Shown here: positions 15,001 through 28,800 of the stretch, piece by piece
Position numbering within the stretch: the first letter of the stretch is position 1
How the letters are laid out: every line of letters starts with the position of its first letter
DNA from: Parapristionchus giblindavisi
Lineage: Eukaryota > Nematoda > Chromadorea > Rhabditida > Diplogasteridae
Assembly: GCA_943737045.1 (NCBI GenBank)
Contig: CALSFV010000237.1
Coordinates: 310,001-374,000, forward strand
DNA length: 64,000 bases
Direction of reading: 5' to 3'
The notes under the pieces: generated by a model
Told to the model about the DNA's origin: nothing
Seen by the model: only the letters and a program-made list of their open reading frames with translations
Database searches by the model: none
Program-made: the position numbers and the translations under genes

Positions 15001-16790
15001 AAATTCTGAGTATTTTGCACATTCCCATGTTGAACAACGGCCACTTCAGCCGAATTCACAAAATTGAATTATGCTTTTTTGGCAATAAAGAATTCGTGTC
15101 AAGTTAATATATTATCGAATCTTATCGTAGCATATACCACGTGAAAGAGCAAAAAATTCTGAATAATCTACACTTCAGTTCATGTCAAACTGTAATGCTG
15201 TGTTGATTCCACAATGCAATAAGTACAAAAGTAGCTTTCACTCTGATAAAACCAAAACAATACCTGAAATGAAAAATTTTCTGCTAAACCCAGCGTGTCA
15301 TATACCAAAACGAAAGAGCAAAAAATTCTGAGTATTTTGCACATTCCCATGTTGAACAACGGCCACTTCAGCCGAATTCACAAAATTGAATTATGCTTTT
15401 TTGGCAATAAAGAATTCGTGTCAAGTTAATATATTATCGAATCTTATCGTAGCATATACCACGTGAAAGAGCAAAAAATTCTGAATAATCTACACTTCAG
15501 TTCATGTCAAACTGTAATGCTGTGTTGATTCCACAATGCAATAAGTACAAAAGTAGCTTTCACTCTGATAAGACCAAAACAATACCTGAAATGAAAAATT
15601 TTCTGCTAAACCCAGCGTGTCATATACCAAACGAAAGAGCAAAAAATTCTGAGTATTTTGCACATTCCCATGTTGAACAACGGCCACTTCAGCCGAATTC
15701 ACAAAATTGAATTATGCTTTTTTGGCAATAAAGAATTCGTGTCAAGTTAATATATTATCGAATCTTATCGTAGCATATACCACGTGAAAGAGCAAAAAAT
15801 TCTGAATAATCTACACTTCAGTTCATGTCAAACTGTAATGCTGTGTTGATTCCACAATGCAATAAGTACAAAAGTAGCTTTCACTCTGATAAGACCAAAA
15901 CAATACCTGAAATGAAAAAATTTCTGCTAAACCCAGCGTGTCATATACCAAACGAAAGAGCAAAAAATTCTGAGGATTTTGCACGTTCCCATGTTGAACA
16001 ACGGCCACTTCAGCCGAATTAACAAAATTGAATTATGCTTTTTTGGCAATAAAGAATTCGTGTCAAGTTAATATATTATCGAATCTTATCGTAGCATATA
16101 CCACGTGAAAGAGCAAAAAATTCTGAATAATCTACACTTAAGTTCATGTCAAACTGTAATGCTGTGTTGATTCCACAATGCAATAAGTACAAAAGTAGCT
16201 TTCACTCTGATAAGACCAAAACAATACCTGAAATGAAAAATTTTCTGCTAAACCCAGCGTGTCATATACCAAACGAAAGAGCAAAAAATTCTGAGTATTT
16301 TGCACGTTCCCATGTTGAACAACGGCCACTTCAGCCGAATTAACAAAATTGAATTATGCTTTTTTGGCAATAAAGAATTCGTGTCAAGTTAATATATTAT
16401 CGAATCTTATCGTAGCATATACCACGTGAAAGAGCAAAAAATTCTGAATAATCTACACTTAAGTTCATGTCAAACTGTAATGCTGTGTTGATTCCACAAT
16501 GCAATAAGTACAAAAGTAGCTTTCACTCTGATAAGACCAAAACAATACCTGAAATGAAAAATTTTCTGCTAAACCCAGCGTGTCATATACCAAACGAAAG
16601 AGCAAAAAATTCTGAGTATTTTGCACGTTCCCATGTTGAACAACGGCCACTTCAGCCGAATTAACAAAATTGAATTATGCTTTTTTGGCAATAAAGAATT
16701 CGTGTCAAGTTAATATATTATCGAATTTTATCGTAGCATATACCACGTGAAAGAGCAAAAAATTCTGAATAATCTACACTTAAGTTCATG
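9090..16790. repeat. 12-monomer higher-order tandem duplication (3853-bp period)
   Basis: Two successive 12-monomer blocks share private variants at a constant offset of 3853 bp (twelve monomers, one of them 322 bp). Shared markers are CATATACAAAACAAAAG in the monomers starting 9403 and 13256; GAATGATCTAC near 10666 and 14519; ATGAAAAAAATTC in 10687 and 14540; the 322-bp monomer with GATAAAACC near 11394 and 15247; GAGGATTTT with ATGAAAAAATTT in 11972 and 15825; and CGAATTTTATCG near 12870 and 16723. The outer limits are approximate because neighbouring monomers are nearly identical. Confidence 0.9.
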
Positions 16791-18392
16791 TCAAACTGTA
16801 ATGCTGTGTTGATTCCACAATGCAATAAGTACAAAAGTAGCTTTCACTCTGATAAGACCAAAACAATACCTGAAATGAAAAATTTTCTGCTAAACCCAGC
16901 GTGTCATATACCAAACGAAAGAGCAAAAAATTCTGAGTATTTTGCACGTTCCCATGTTGAACAACGGCCACTTCAGCCGAATTAACAAAATTGAATTATG
17001 CTTTTTTGGCAATAAAGAATTCGTGTCAAGTTAATATATTATCGAATCTTATCGTAGCATATACCACGTGAAAGAGCAAAAAATTCTGAATAATCTACAC
17101 TTAAGTTCATGTCAAACTGTAATGCTGTGTTGATTCCACAATGCAATAAGTACAAAAGTAGCTTTCACTCTGATAAGACCAAAACAATACCTGAAATGAA
17201 AAATTTTCTGCTAAACCCAGCGTGTCATATACCAAACGAAAGAGCAAAAAATTCTGAGTATTTTGCACGTTCCCATGTTGAACAACGGCCACTTCAGCCG
17301 AATTAACAAAATTGAATTATGCTTTTTTGGCAATAAAGAATTCGTGTCAAGTTAATATATTATCGAATCTTATCGTAGCATATACCACGTGAAAGAGCAA
17401 AAAATTCTGAATAATCTACACTTAAGTTCATGTCAAACTGTAATGCTGTGTTGATTCCACAATGCAATAAGTACAAAAGTAGCTTTCACTCTGATAAGAC
17501 CAAAACAATACCTGAAATGAAAAATTTTCTGCTAAACCCAGCGTGTCATATACCAAACGAAAGAGCAAAAAATTCTGAGTATTTTGCACGTTCCCATGTT
17601 GAACAACGGCCACTTCAGCCGAATTAACAAAATTGAATTATGCTTTTTTGGCAATAAAGAATTCGTGTCAAGTTAATATATTATCGAATTTTATCGTAGC
17701 ATATACCACGTGAAAGAGCAAAAAATTCTGAATAATCTACACTTAAGTTCATGTCAAACTGTAATGCTGTGTTGATTCCACAATGCAATAAGTACAAAAG
17801 TAGCTTTCACTCTGATAAGACCAAAACAATACCTGAAATGAAAAATTTTCTGCTAAACCCAGCGTGTCATATACCAAACGAAAGAGCAAAAAATTCTGAG
17901 TATTTTGCACGTTCCCATGTTGAACAACGGCCACTTCAGCCGAATTAACAAAATTGAATTAAGCTTTTTTGGCAATAAAGAATTCGTGTCAAGTTAATAT
18001 ATTATCGAATCTTATCGTAGCATATACCACGTGAAAGAGCAAAAAATTCTGAATAATCTACACTTAAGTTCATGTCAAACTGTAATGCTGTGTTGATTCC
18101 ACAATGCATTAAGTACAAAAGTAGCTTTCACTCTGATAAGACCAAAACAATACCTGAAATGAAAATTTTTCTGCTAAACCCAGCGTGTCATATACCAAAC
18201 GAAAGAGCAAAAAATTCTGAGTATTTTGCACGTTCCCATGTTGAACAACGGCCACTTCAGCCGAATTAACAAAATTGAATTATGCTTTTTTGGCAATAAA
18301 GAATTCGTGTCAAGTTAATATATTATCGAATCTTATCGTAGCATATACCACGTGAAAGAGCAAAAAATTCTGAATAATCTACACTTAAGTTC

Positions 18393-21300
18393 ATGTCAAA
18401 CTGTAATGCTGTGTTGATTCCACAATGCAATAAGTACAAAAGTAGCTTTCACTCTGATAAGACCAAAACAATACCTGAAATGAAAAATTTTCTGCTAAAC
18501 CCAGCGTGTCATATACCAAACGAAAGGGCAAAAAATTCTGAGTATTTTGCACGTTCCCATGTTGAACAACGGCCACTTCAGCCGAATTAACAAAATTGAA
18601 TTATGCTTTTTTGGCAATAAAGAATTCGTGTCAAGTTAATATATTATCGAATTTTATCGTAGCATATACCACGTGAAAGAGCAAAAAATTCTGAATAATC
18701 TACACTTAAGTTCATGTCAAACTGTAATGCTGTGTTGATTCCACAATGCAATAAGTACAAAAGTAGCTTTCACTCTGATAAGACCAAAACAATACCTGAA
18801 ATGAAAAATTTTCTGCTAAACCCAGCGTGTCATATACCAAACGAAAGAGCAAAAAATTCTGAGTATTTTGCACGTTCCCATGTTGAACAACGGCCACTTC
18901 AGCCGAATTAACAAAATTGAATTAAGCTTTTTTGGCAATAAAGAATTCGTGTCAAGTTAATATATTATCGAATCTTATCGTAGCATATACCACGTGAAAG
19001 AGCAAAAAATTCTGAATAATCTACACTTAAGTTCATGTCAAACTGTAATGCTGTGTTGATTCCACAATGCAATAAGTACAAAAGTAGCTTTCACTCTGAT
19101 AAGACCAAAACAATACCTGAAATGAAAAATTTTCTGCTAAACCCAGCGTGTCATATACCAAACGAAAGAGCAAATAATTCTGAGTATTTTGCACGTTCCC
19201 ATGTTGAACAACGGCCACTTCAGCCGAATTAACAAAATTGAATTATGTTTTTTTGGCAATAAAGAATTCGTGTCAAGTTAATATATTATCGAATCTTATC
19301 GTAGCATATACCACGTGAAAGAGCAAAAAATTCTGAATAATCTACACTTAAGTTCATGTCAAACTGTAATGCTGTGTTGATTCCACAATGCAATAAGTAC
19401 AAAAGTAGCTTTCACTCTGATAAGACCAAAACAATACCTGAAATGAAAAATTTTCTGCTAAACCCAGCGTGTCATATACCAAACGAAAGAGCAAAAAATT
19501 CTGAGTATTTTGCACGTTCCCATGTTGAACAACGGCCACTTCAGCCGAATTAACAAAATTGAATTATGCTTTTTTGGCAATAAAGAATTCGTGTCAAGTT
19601 AATATATCATCGAATTTTATCGTAGCATATACCACGTGAAAGAGCAAAAAATTCTGAATAATCTACACTTAAGTTCATGTCAAACTGTAATGCTGTGTTG
19701 ATTCCACAATGCAATAAGTACAAAAGTAGCTTTCACTCTGATAAGACCAAAACAATACCTGAAATGAAAAATTTTCTGCTAAACCCAGCGTGTCATATAC
19801 CAAACGAAAGAGCAAAAAATACTGAGTATTTTGCACGTTCCCATGTTGAACAACGGCCACTTCAGCCGAATTAACAAAATTGAATTATGCTTTTTTGGCA
19901 ATAAAGAATTCGTGTCAAGTTAATATATTATCGAATCTTATCGTAGCATATACCACGTGAAAGAGCAAAAAATTCTGAATAATCTACACTTAAGTTCATG
20001 TCAAACTGTAATGCTGTGTTGATTCCACAATGCAATAAGTACAAAAGTAGCTTTCACTCTGATAAGACCAAAACAATACCTGAAATGAAAAATTTTCTGC
20101 TAAACCCAGCGTGTCATATACCAAACGAAAGAGCAAAAAATTCTGAGTATTTTGCACGTTCCCATGTTGAACAACGGCCACTTCAGCCGAATTAACAAAA
20201 TTGAATTATGCTTTTTTGGCAATAAAGAATTCGTGTCAAGTTAATATATCATCGAATTTTATCGTAGCATATACCACGTGAAAGAGCAAAAAATTCTGAA
20301 TAATCTACACTTAAGTTCATGTCAAACTGTAATGCTGTGTTGATTCCACAATGCAATAAGTACAAAAGTAGCTTTCACTCTGATAAGACCAAAACAATAC
20401 CTGAAATGAAAAATTTTCTGCTAAACCCAGCGTGTCATATACCAAACGAAAGAGCAAAAAATACTGAGTATTTTGCACGTTCCCATGTTGAACAACGGCC
20501 ACTTCAGCCGAATTAACAAAATTGAATTATGCTTTTTTGGCAATAAAGAATTCGTGTCAAGTTAATATATTATCGAATCTTATCGTAGCATATACCACGT
20601 GAAAGAGCAAAAAATTCTGAATAATCTACACTTAAGTTCATGTCAAACTGTAATGCTGTGTTGATTCCACAATGCAATAAGTACAAAAGTAGCTTTCACT
20701 CTGATAAGACCAAAACAATACCTGAAATGAAAAATTTTCTGCTAAACCCAGCGTGTCATATACCAAACGAAAGGGCAAAAAATTCTGAGTATTTTGCACG
20801 TTCCCATGTTGAACAACGGCCACTTCAGCCGAATTAACAAAATTGAATTATGCTTTTTTGGCAATAAAGAATTCGTGTCAAGTTAATATATTATCGAATT
20901 TTATCGTAGCATATACCACGTGAAAGAGCAAAAAATTCTGAATAATCTACACTTAAGTTCATGTCAAACTGTAATGCTGTGTTGATTCCACAATGCAATA
21001 AGTACAAAAGTAGCTTTCACTCTGATAAGACCAAAACAATACCTGAAATGAAAAATTTTCTGCTAAACCCAGCGTGTCATATACCAAACGAAAGAGCAAA
21101 AAATTCTGAGTATTTTGCACGTTCCCATGTTGAACAACGGCCACTTCAGCCGAATTAACAAAATTGAATTAAGCTTTTTTGGCAATAAAGAATTCGTGTC
21201 AAGTTAATATATTATCGAATCTTATCGTAGCATATACCACGTGAAAGAGCAAAAAATTCTGAATAATCTACACTTAAGTTCATGTCAAACTGTAATGCTG

Positions 21301-22885
21301 TGTTGATTCCACAATGCAATAAGTACAAAAGTAGCTTTCACTCTGATAAGACCAAAACAATACCTGAAATGAAAAATTTTCTGCTAAACCCAGCGTGTCA
21401 TATACCAAACGAAAGAGCAAATAATTCTGAGTATTTTGCACGTTCCCATGTTGAACAACGGCCACTTCAGCCGAATTAACAAAATTGAATTATGTTTTTT
21501 TGGCAATAAAGAATTCGTGTCAAGTTAATATATTATCGAATCTTATCGTAGCATATACCACGTGAAAGAGCAAAAAATTCTGAATAATCTACACTTAAGT
21601 TCATGTCAAACTGTAATGCTGTGTTGATTCCACAATGCAATAAGTACAAAAGTAGCTTTCACTCTGATAAGACCAAAACAATACCTGAAATGAAAAATTT
21701 TCTGCTAAACCCAGCGTGTCATATACCAAACGAAAGAGCAAAAAATTCTGAGTATTTTGCACGTTCCCATGTTGAACAACGGCCACTTCAGCCGAATTAA
21801 CAAAATTGAATTATGCTTTTTGGCAATAAAGAATTCGTGTCAAGTTAATATATCATCGAATTTTATCGTAGCATATACCACGTGAAAGAGCAAAAAATTC
21901 TGAATAATCTACACTTAAGTTCATGTCAAACTGTAATGCTGTGTTGATTCCACAATGCAATAAGTACAAAAGTAGCTTTCACTCTGATAAGACCAAAACA
22001 ATACCTGAAATGAAAAATTTTCTGCTAAACCCAGCGTGTCATATACCAAACGAAAGAGCAAAAAATACTGAGTATTTTGCACGTTCCCATGTTGAACAAC
22101 GGCCACTTCAGCCGAATTAACAAAATTGAATTATGCTTTTTTGGCAATAAAGAATTCGTGTCAAGTTAATATATTATCGAATCTTATCGTAGCATATACC
22201 ACGTGAAAGAGCAAAAAATTCTGAATAATCTACACTTAAGTTCATGTCAAACTGTAATGCTGTGTTGATTCCACAATGCAATAAGTACAAAAGTAGCTTT
22301 CACTCTGATAAGACCAAAACAATACCTGAAATGAAAAATTTTCTGCTAAACCCAGCGTGTCATATACCAAACGAAAGAGCAAAAAATTCTGAGTATTTTG
22401 CACGTTCCCATGTTGAACAACGGCCACTTCAGCCGAATTAACAAAATTGAATTATGCTTTTTTGGCAATAAAGAATTCGTGTCAAGTTAATATATCATCG
22501 AATTTTATCGTAGCATATACCACGTGAAAGAGCAAAAAATTCTGAATAATCTACACTTAAGTTCATGTCAAACTGTAATGCTGTGTTGATTCCACAATGC
22601 AATAAGTACAAAAGTAGCTTTCACTCTGATAAGACCAAAACAATACCTGAAATGAAAAATTTTCTGCTAAACCCAGCGTGTCATATACCAAACGAAAGAG
22701 CAAAAAATACTGAGTATTTTGCACGTTCCCATGTTGAACAACGGCCACTTCAGCCGAATTAACAAAATTGAATTATGCTTTTTTGGCAATAAAGAATTCG
22801 TGTCAAGTTAATATATTATCGAATCTTATCGTAGCATATACCACGTGAAAGAGCAAAAAATTCTGAATAATCTACACTTAAGTTC
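18393..22885. repeat. 7-monomer higher-order tandem duplication (2247-bp period)
   Basis: Monomers starting 18393, 18714, 19035, 19356, 19677, 19998 and 20319 recur in order at 20640, 20961, 21282, 21603, 21923, 22244 and 22565. Shared markers in order are AAAGGGCAAAAA, AATTAAGCTTTTTT (a new HindIII-type site), CAAATAATTCTG with ATGTTTTTTTGG, and TATATCATCGAATTTTATCG. The second copy is 1 bp shorter from a T-run contraction near 21818. The last three monomers of each block contain a further two-monomer duplication. Confidence 0.9.
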
Positions 22886-25800
22886 ATGTCAAACTGTAAT
22901 GCTGTGTTGATTCCACAATGCAATAAGTACAAAAGTAGCTTTCACTCTGATAAGACCAAAACAATACCTGAAATGAAAAATTTTCTGCTAAACCCAGCGT
23001 GTCATATACCAAACGAAAGAGCAAAAAATACTGAGTATTTTGCACGTTCCCATGTTGAACAACGGCCACTTCAGCCGAATTAACAAAATTGAATTATGCT
23101 TTTTTGGCAATAAAGAATTCGTGTCAAGTTAATATATTATCGAATCTTATCGTAGCATATACCACGTGAAAGAGCAAAAAATTCTGAATAATCTACACTT
23201 AAGTTCATGTCAAACTGTAATGCTGTGTTGATTCCACAATGCAATAAGTACAAAAGTAGCTTTCACTCTGATAAGACCAAAACAATACCTGAAATGAAAA
23301 ATTTTCTGCTAAACCCAGCGTGTCATATACCAAACGAAAGAGCAAAAAATTCTGAGTATTTTGCACGTTCCCATGTTGAACAACGGCCACTTCAGCCGAA
23401 TTAACAAAATTGAATTATGCTTTTTTGGCAATAAAGAATTCGTGTCAAGTTAATATATCATCGAATTTTATCGTAGCATATACCACGTGAAAGAGCAAAA
23501 AATTCTGAATAATCTACACTTAAGTTCATGTCAAACTGTAATGCTGTGTTGATTCCACAATGCAATAAGTACAAAAGTAGCTTTCACTCTGATAAGACCA
23601 AAACAATACCTGAAATGAAAAATTTTCTGCTAAACCCAGCGTGTCATATACCAAACGAAAGAGCAAAAAATACTGAGTATTTTGCACGTTCCCATGTTGA
23701 ACAACGGCCACTTCAGCCGAATTAACAAAATTGAATTATGCTTTTTTGGCAATAAAGAATTCGTGTCAAGTTAATATATTATCGAATCTTATCGTAGCAT
23801 ATACCACGTGAAAGAGCAAAAAATTCTGAATAATCTACACTTAAGTTCATGTCAAACTGTAATGCTGTGTTGATTCCACAATGCAATAAGTACAAAAGTA
23901 GCTTTCACTCTGATAAGACCAAAACAATACCTGAAATGAAAAATTTTCTGCTAAACCCAGCGTGTCATATACCAAACGAAAGAGCAAAAAATTCTGAGTA
24001 TTTTGCACGTTCCCATGTTGAACAACGGCCACTTCAGACGAATTAACAAAATTGAATTATGCTTTTTTGGCAATAAAGAATTCGTGTCAAGTTAATATAT
24101 TATCGAATCTTATCGTAGCATATACCACGTGAAAGAGCAAAAAATTCTGAATAATCTACACTTAAGTTCATGTCAAACTGTAATGCTGTGTTGATTCCAC
24201 AATGCAATAAGTACAAAAGTAGCTTTCACTCTGATAAGACCAAAACAATACCTGAAATGAAAAATTTTCTGCTAAACCCAGCGTGTCATATACCAAACGA
24301 AAGAGCAAATAATTCTGAGTATTTTGCACGTTCCCATGTTGAACAACGGCCACTTCAGCCGAATTAACAAAATTGAATTATGTTTTTTTGGCAATAAAGA
24401 ATTCGTGTCAAGTTAATATATTATCGAATCTTATCGTAGCATATACCACGTGAAAGAGCAAAAAATTCTGAACAATCTACACTTAAGTTCATGTCAAACT
24501 GTAATGCTGTGTTGATTCCACAATGCAATAAGTACAAAAGTAGCTTTCACTCTGATAAGACCAAAACAATACCTGAAATGAAAAATTTTCTGCTAAACCC
24601 AGCGTGTCATATACCAAACGAAAGAGCAAAAAATTCTGAGTATTTTGCACGTTCCCATGTTGAACAACGGCCACTTCAGCCGAATTAACAAAATTGAATT
24701 ATGCTTTTTTGGCAATAAAGAATTCGTGTCAAGTTAATATATTATCGAATCTTATCGTAGCATATACCACGTGAAAGAGCAAAAAATTCTGAATAATCTA
24801 CACTTCAGTTCATGTCAAACTGTTATGCTGTGTTGATTCCACAATGCAATAAGTACAAAAGTAGCTTTCACTCTGATAAGACCAAAACAATACCTGAAAT
24901 GAAAAATTTTCTGCTAAACCCAGCGTGTCATATACCAAACGAAAGAGCAAAAAATACTGAGTATTTTGCACGTTCCCATGTTGAACAACGGCCACTTCAG
25001 CCGAATTAACAAAATTGAATTATGCTTTTTTGGCAATAAAGAATTCGTGTCAAGTTAATATATTATCGAATCTTATCGTAGCATATACCACGTGAAAGAG
25101 CAAAAAATTCTGAATAATCTACACTTAAGTTCATGTCAAACTGTAATGCTGTGTTGATTCCACAATGCAATAAGTACAAAAGTAGCTTTCACTCTGATAA
25201 GACCAAAACTATACCTGAAATGAAAAATTTTCTGCTAAACCCAGCGTGTCATATACCAAACGAAAGAGCAAAAAATTCTGAGTATTTTGCACGTTCCCAT
25301 GTTGAACAACGGCCACTTCAGCCGAATTAACAAAATTGAATTATGCTTTTTTGGCAATAAAGAATTCGTGTCAAGTTAATATATTATCGAATCTTATCGT
25401 AGCATATACCACGTGAAAGAGCAAAAAATTCTGAATAATCTACACTTAAGTTCATGTCAAACTGTAATGCTGTGTTGATTCCACAATGCAATAAGTACAA
25501 AAGTAGCTTTCACTCTGATAAGACCAAAACAATACCTGAAATGAAAAATTTTCTGCTAAACCCAGCGTGTCATATACCAAACGAAAGAGCAAATAATTCT
25601 GAGTATTTTGCACGTTCCCATGTTGAACAACGGCCACTTCAGCCGAATTAACAAAATTGAATTATGTTTTTTTGGCAATAAAGAATTCGTGTCAAGTTAA
25701 TATATTATCGAATCTTATCGTAGCATATACCACGTGAAAGAGCAAAAAATTCTGAACAATCTACACTTAAGTTCATGTCAAACTGTAATGCTGTGTTGAT

Positions 25801-28800
25801 TCCACAATGCAATAAGTACAAAAGTAGCTTTCACTCTGATAAGACCAAAACAATACCTGAAATGAAAAATTTTCTGCTAAACCCAGCGTGTCATATACCA
25901 AACGAAAGAGCAAAAAATTCTGAGTATTTTGCACGTTCCCATGTTGAACAACGGCCACTTCAGCCGAATTAACAAAATTGAATTATGCTTTTTTGGCAAT
26001 AAAGAATTCGTGTCAAGTTAATATATTATCGAATCTTATCGTAGCATATACCACGTGAAAGAGCAAAAAATTCTGAATAATCTACACTTAAGTTCATGTC
26101 AAACTGTAATGCTGTGTTGATTCCACAATGCAATAAGTACAAAAGTAGCTTTCACTCTGATAAGACCAAAACAATACCTGAAATGAAAAATTTTCTGCTA
26201 AACCCAGCGTGTCATATACCAAACGAAAGAGCAAATAATTCTGAGTATTTTGCACGTTCCCATGTTGAACAACGGCCACTTCAGCCGAATTAACAAAATT
26301 GAATTATGTTTTTTTGGCAATAAAGAATTCGTGTCAAGTTAATATATTATCGAATCTTATCGTAGCATATACCACGTGAAAGAGCAAAAAATTCTGAACA
26401 ATCTACACTTAAGTTCATGTCAAACTGTAATGCTGTGTTGATTCCACAATGCAATAAGTACAAAAGTAGCTTTCACTCTGATAAGACCAAAACAATACCT
26501 GAAATGAAAAATTTTCTGCTAAACCCAGCGTGTCATATACCAAACGAAAGAGCAAAAAATTCTGAGTATTTTGCACGTTCCCATGTTGAACAACGGCCAC
26601 TTCAGCCGAATTAACAAAATTGAATTATGCTTTTTTGGCAATAAAGAATTCGTGTCAAGTTAATATATTATCGAATCTTATCGTAGCATATACCACGTGA
26701 AAGAGCAAAAAATTCTGAATAATCTACACTTAAGTTCATGTCAAACTGTAATGCTGTGTTGATTCCACAATGCAATAAGTACAAAAGTAGCTTTCACTCT
26801 GATAAGACCAAAACAATACCTGAAATGAAAAATTTTCTGCTAAACCCAGCGTGTCATATACCAAACGAAAGAGCAAAAAATTCTGAGTATTTTGCACGTT
26901 CCCATGTTGAACAACGGCCACTTCAGCCGAATTAACAAAATTGAATTATGCTTTTTTGGCAATAAAGAATTCGTGTCAAGTTAATATATTATCGAATCTT
27001 ATCGTAGCATATACCACGTGAAAGAGCAAAAAATTCTGAATAATCTACACTTAAGTTCATGTCAAACTGTAATGCTGTGTTGATTCCACAATGCAATAAG
27101 TACAAAAGTAGCTTTCACTCTGATAAGACCAAAACAATACCTGAAATGAAAAATTTTCTGCTAAACCCAGCGTGTCATATACCAAACGAAAGAGCAAAAA
27201 ATTCTGAGTATTTTGCACGTTCCCATGTTGAACAACGGCCACTTCAGCCGAATTAACAAAATTGAATTATGCTTTTTTGGCAATAAAGAATTCGTGTCAA
27301 GTTAATATATTATCGAATCTTATCGTAGCATATACCACGTGAAAGAGCAAAAAATTCTGAATAATCTACACTTCAGTTCATGTCAAACTGTAATGCTGTG
27401 TTGATTCCACAATGCAATAAGTACAAAAGTAGCTTTCACTCTGATAAGACCAAAACAATACCTGAAATGAAAAATTTTCTGCTAAACCCAGCGTGTCATA
27501 TACCAAACGAAAGAGCAAAAACTTCTGAGGATTTTGCACGTTCCCATGTTGAACAACGGCCACTTCAGCCGAATTAACAAAATTGAATTATGCTTTTTTG
27601 GCAATAAAGAATTCGTGTCAAGTTAATATATTATCGAATCTTATCGTAGCATATACCACGTGAAAGAGCAAAAAATTCTGAATAATCTACACTTAAGTTC
27701 ATGTCAAACTGTAATGCTGTGTTGATTCCACAATGCAATAAGTACAAAAGTAGCTTTCACTCTGATAAGACCAAAACAATACCTGAAATGAAAAATTTTC
27801 TGCTAAACCCAGCGTGTCATATACCAAACGAAAGAGCAAAAAATTCTGAGTATTTTGCACGTTCCCATGTTGAACAACGGCCACTTCAGCCGAATTAACA
27901 AAATTGAATTATGCTTTTTTGGCAATAAAGAATTCGTGTCAAGTTAATATATTATCGAATCTTATCGTAGCATATACCACGTGAAAGAGCAAAAAATTCT
28001 GAATAATCTACACTTAAGTTCATGTCAAACTGTAATGCTGTGTTGATTCCACAATGCAATAAGTACAAAAGTAGCTTTCACTCTGATAAGACCAAAACAA
28101 TACCTGAAATGAAAAATTTTCTGCTAAACCCAGCGTGTCATATACCAAACGAAAGAGCAAAAACTTCTGAGGATTTTGCACGTTCCCATGTTGAACAACG
28201 GCCACTTCAGCCGAATTAACAAAATTGAATTATGCTTTTTGGCAATAAAGAATTCGTGTCAAGTTAATATATTATCGAATCTTATCGTAGCATATACCAC
28301 GTGAAAGAGCAAAAAATTCTGAATAATCTACACTTAAGTTCATGTCAAACTGTAATGCTGTGTTGATTCCACAATGCAATAAGTACAAAAGTAGCTTTCA
28401 CTCTGATAAGACCAAAACAATACCTGAAATGAAAAATTTTCTGCTAAACCCAGCGTGTCATATACCAAACGAAAGAGCAAAAAATTCTGAGTATTTTGCA
28501 CGTTCCCATGTTGAACAACGGCCACTTCAGCCGAATTAACAAAATTGAATTATGCTTTTTTGGCAATAAAGAATTCGTGTCAAGTTAATATATTATCGAA
28601 TCTTATCGTAGCATATACCACGTGAAAGAGCAAAAAATTCTGAATAATCTACACTTAAGTTCATGTCAAACTGTAATGCTGTGTTGATTCCACAATGCAA
28701 TAAGTACAAAAGTAGCTTTCACTCTGATAAGACCAAAACAATACCTGAAATGAAAAATTTTCTGCTAAACCCAGCGTGTCATATACCAAACGAAAGAGCA

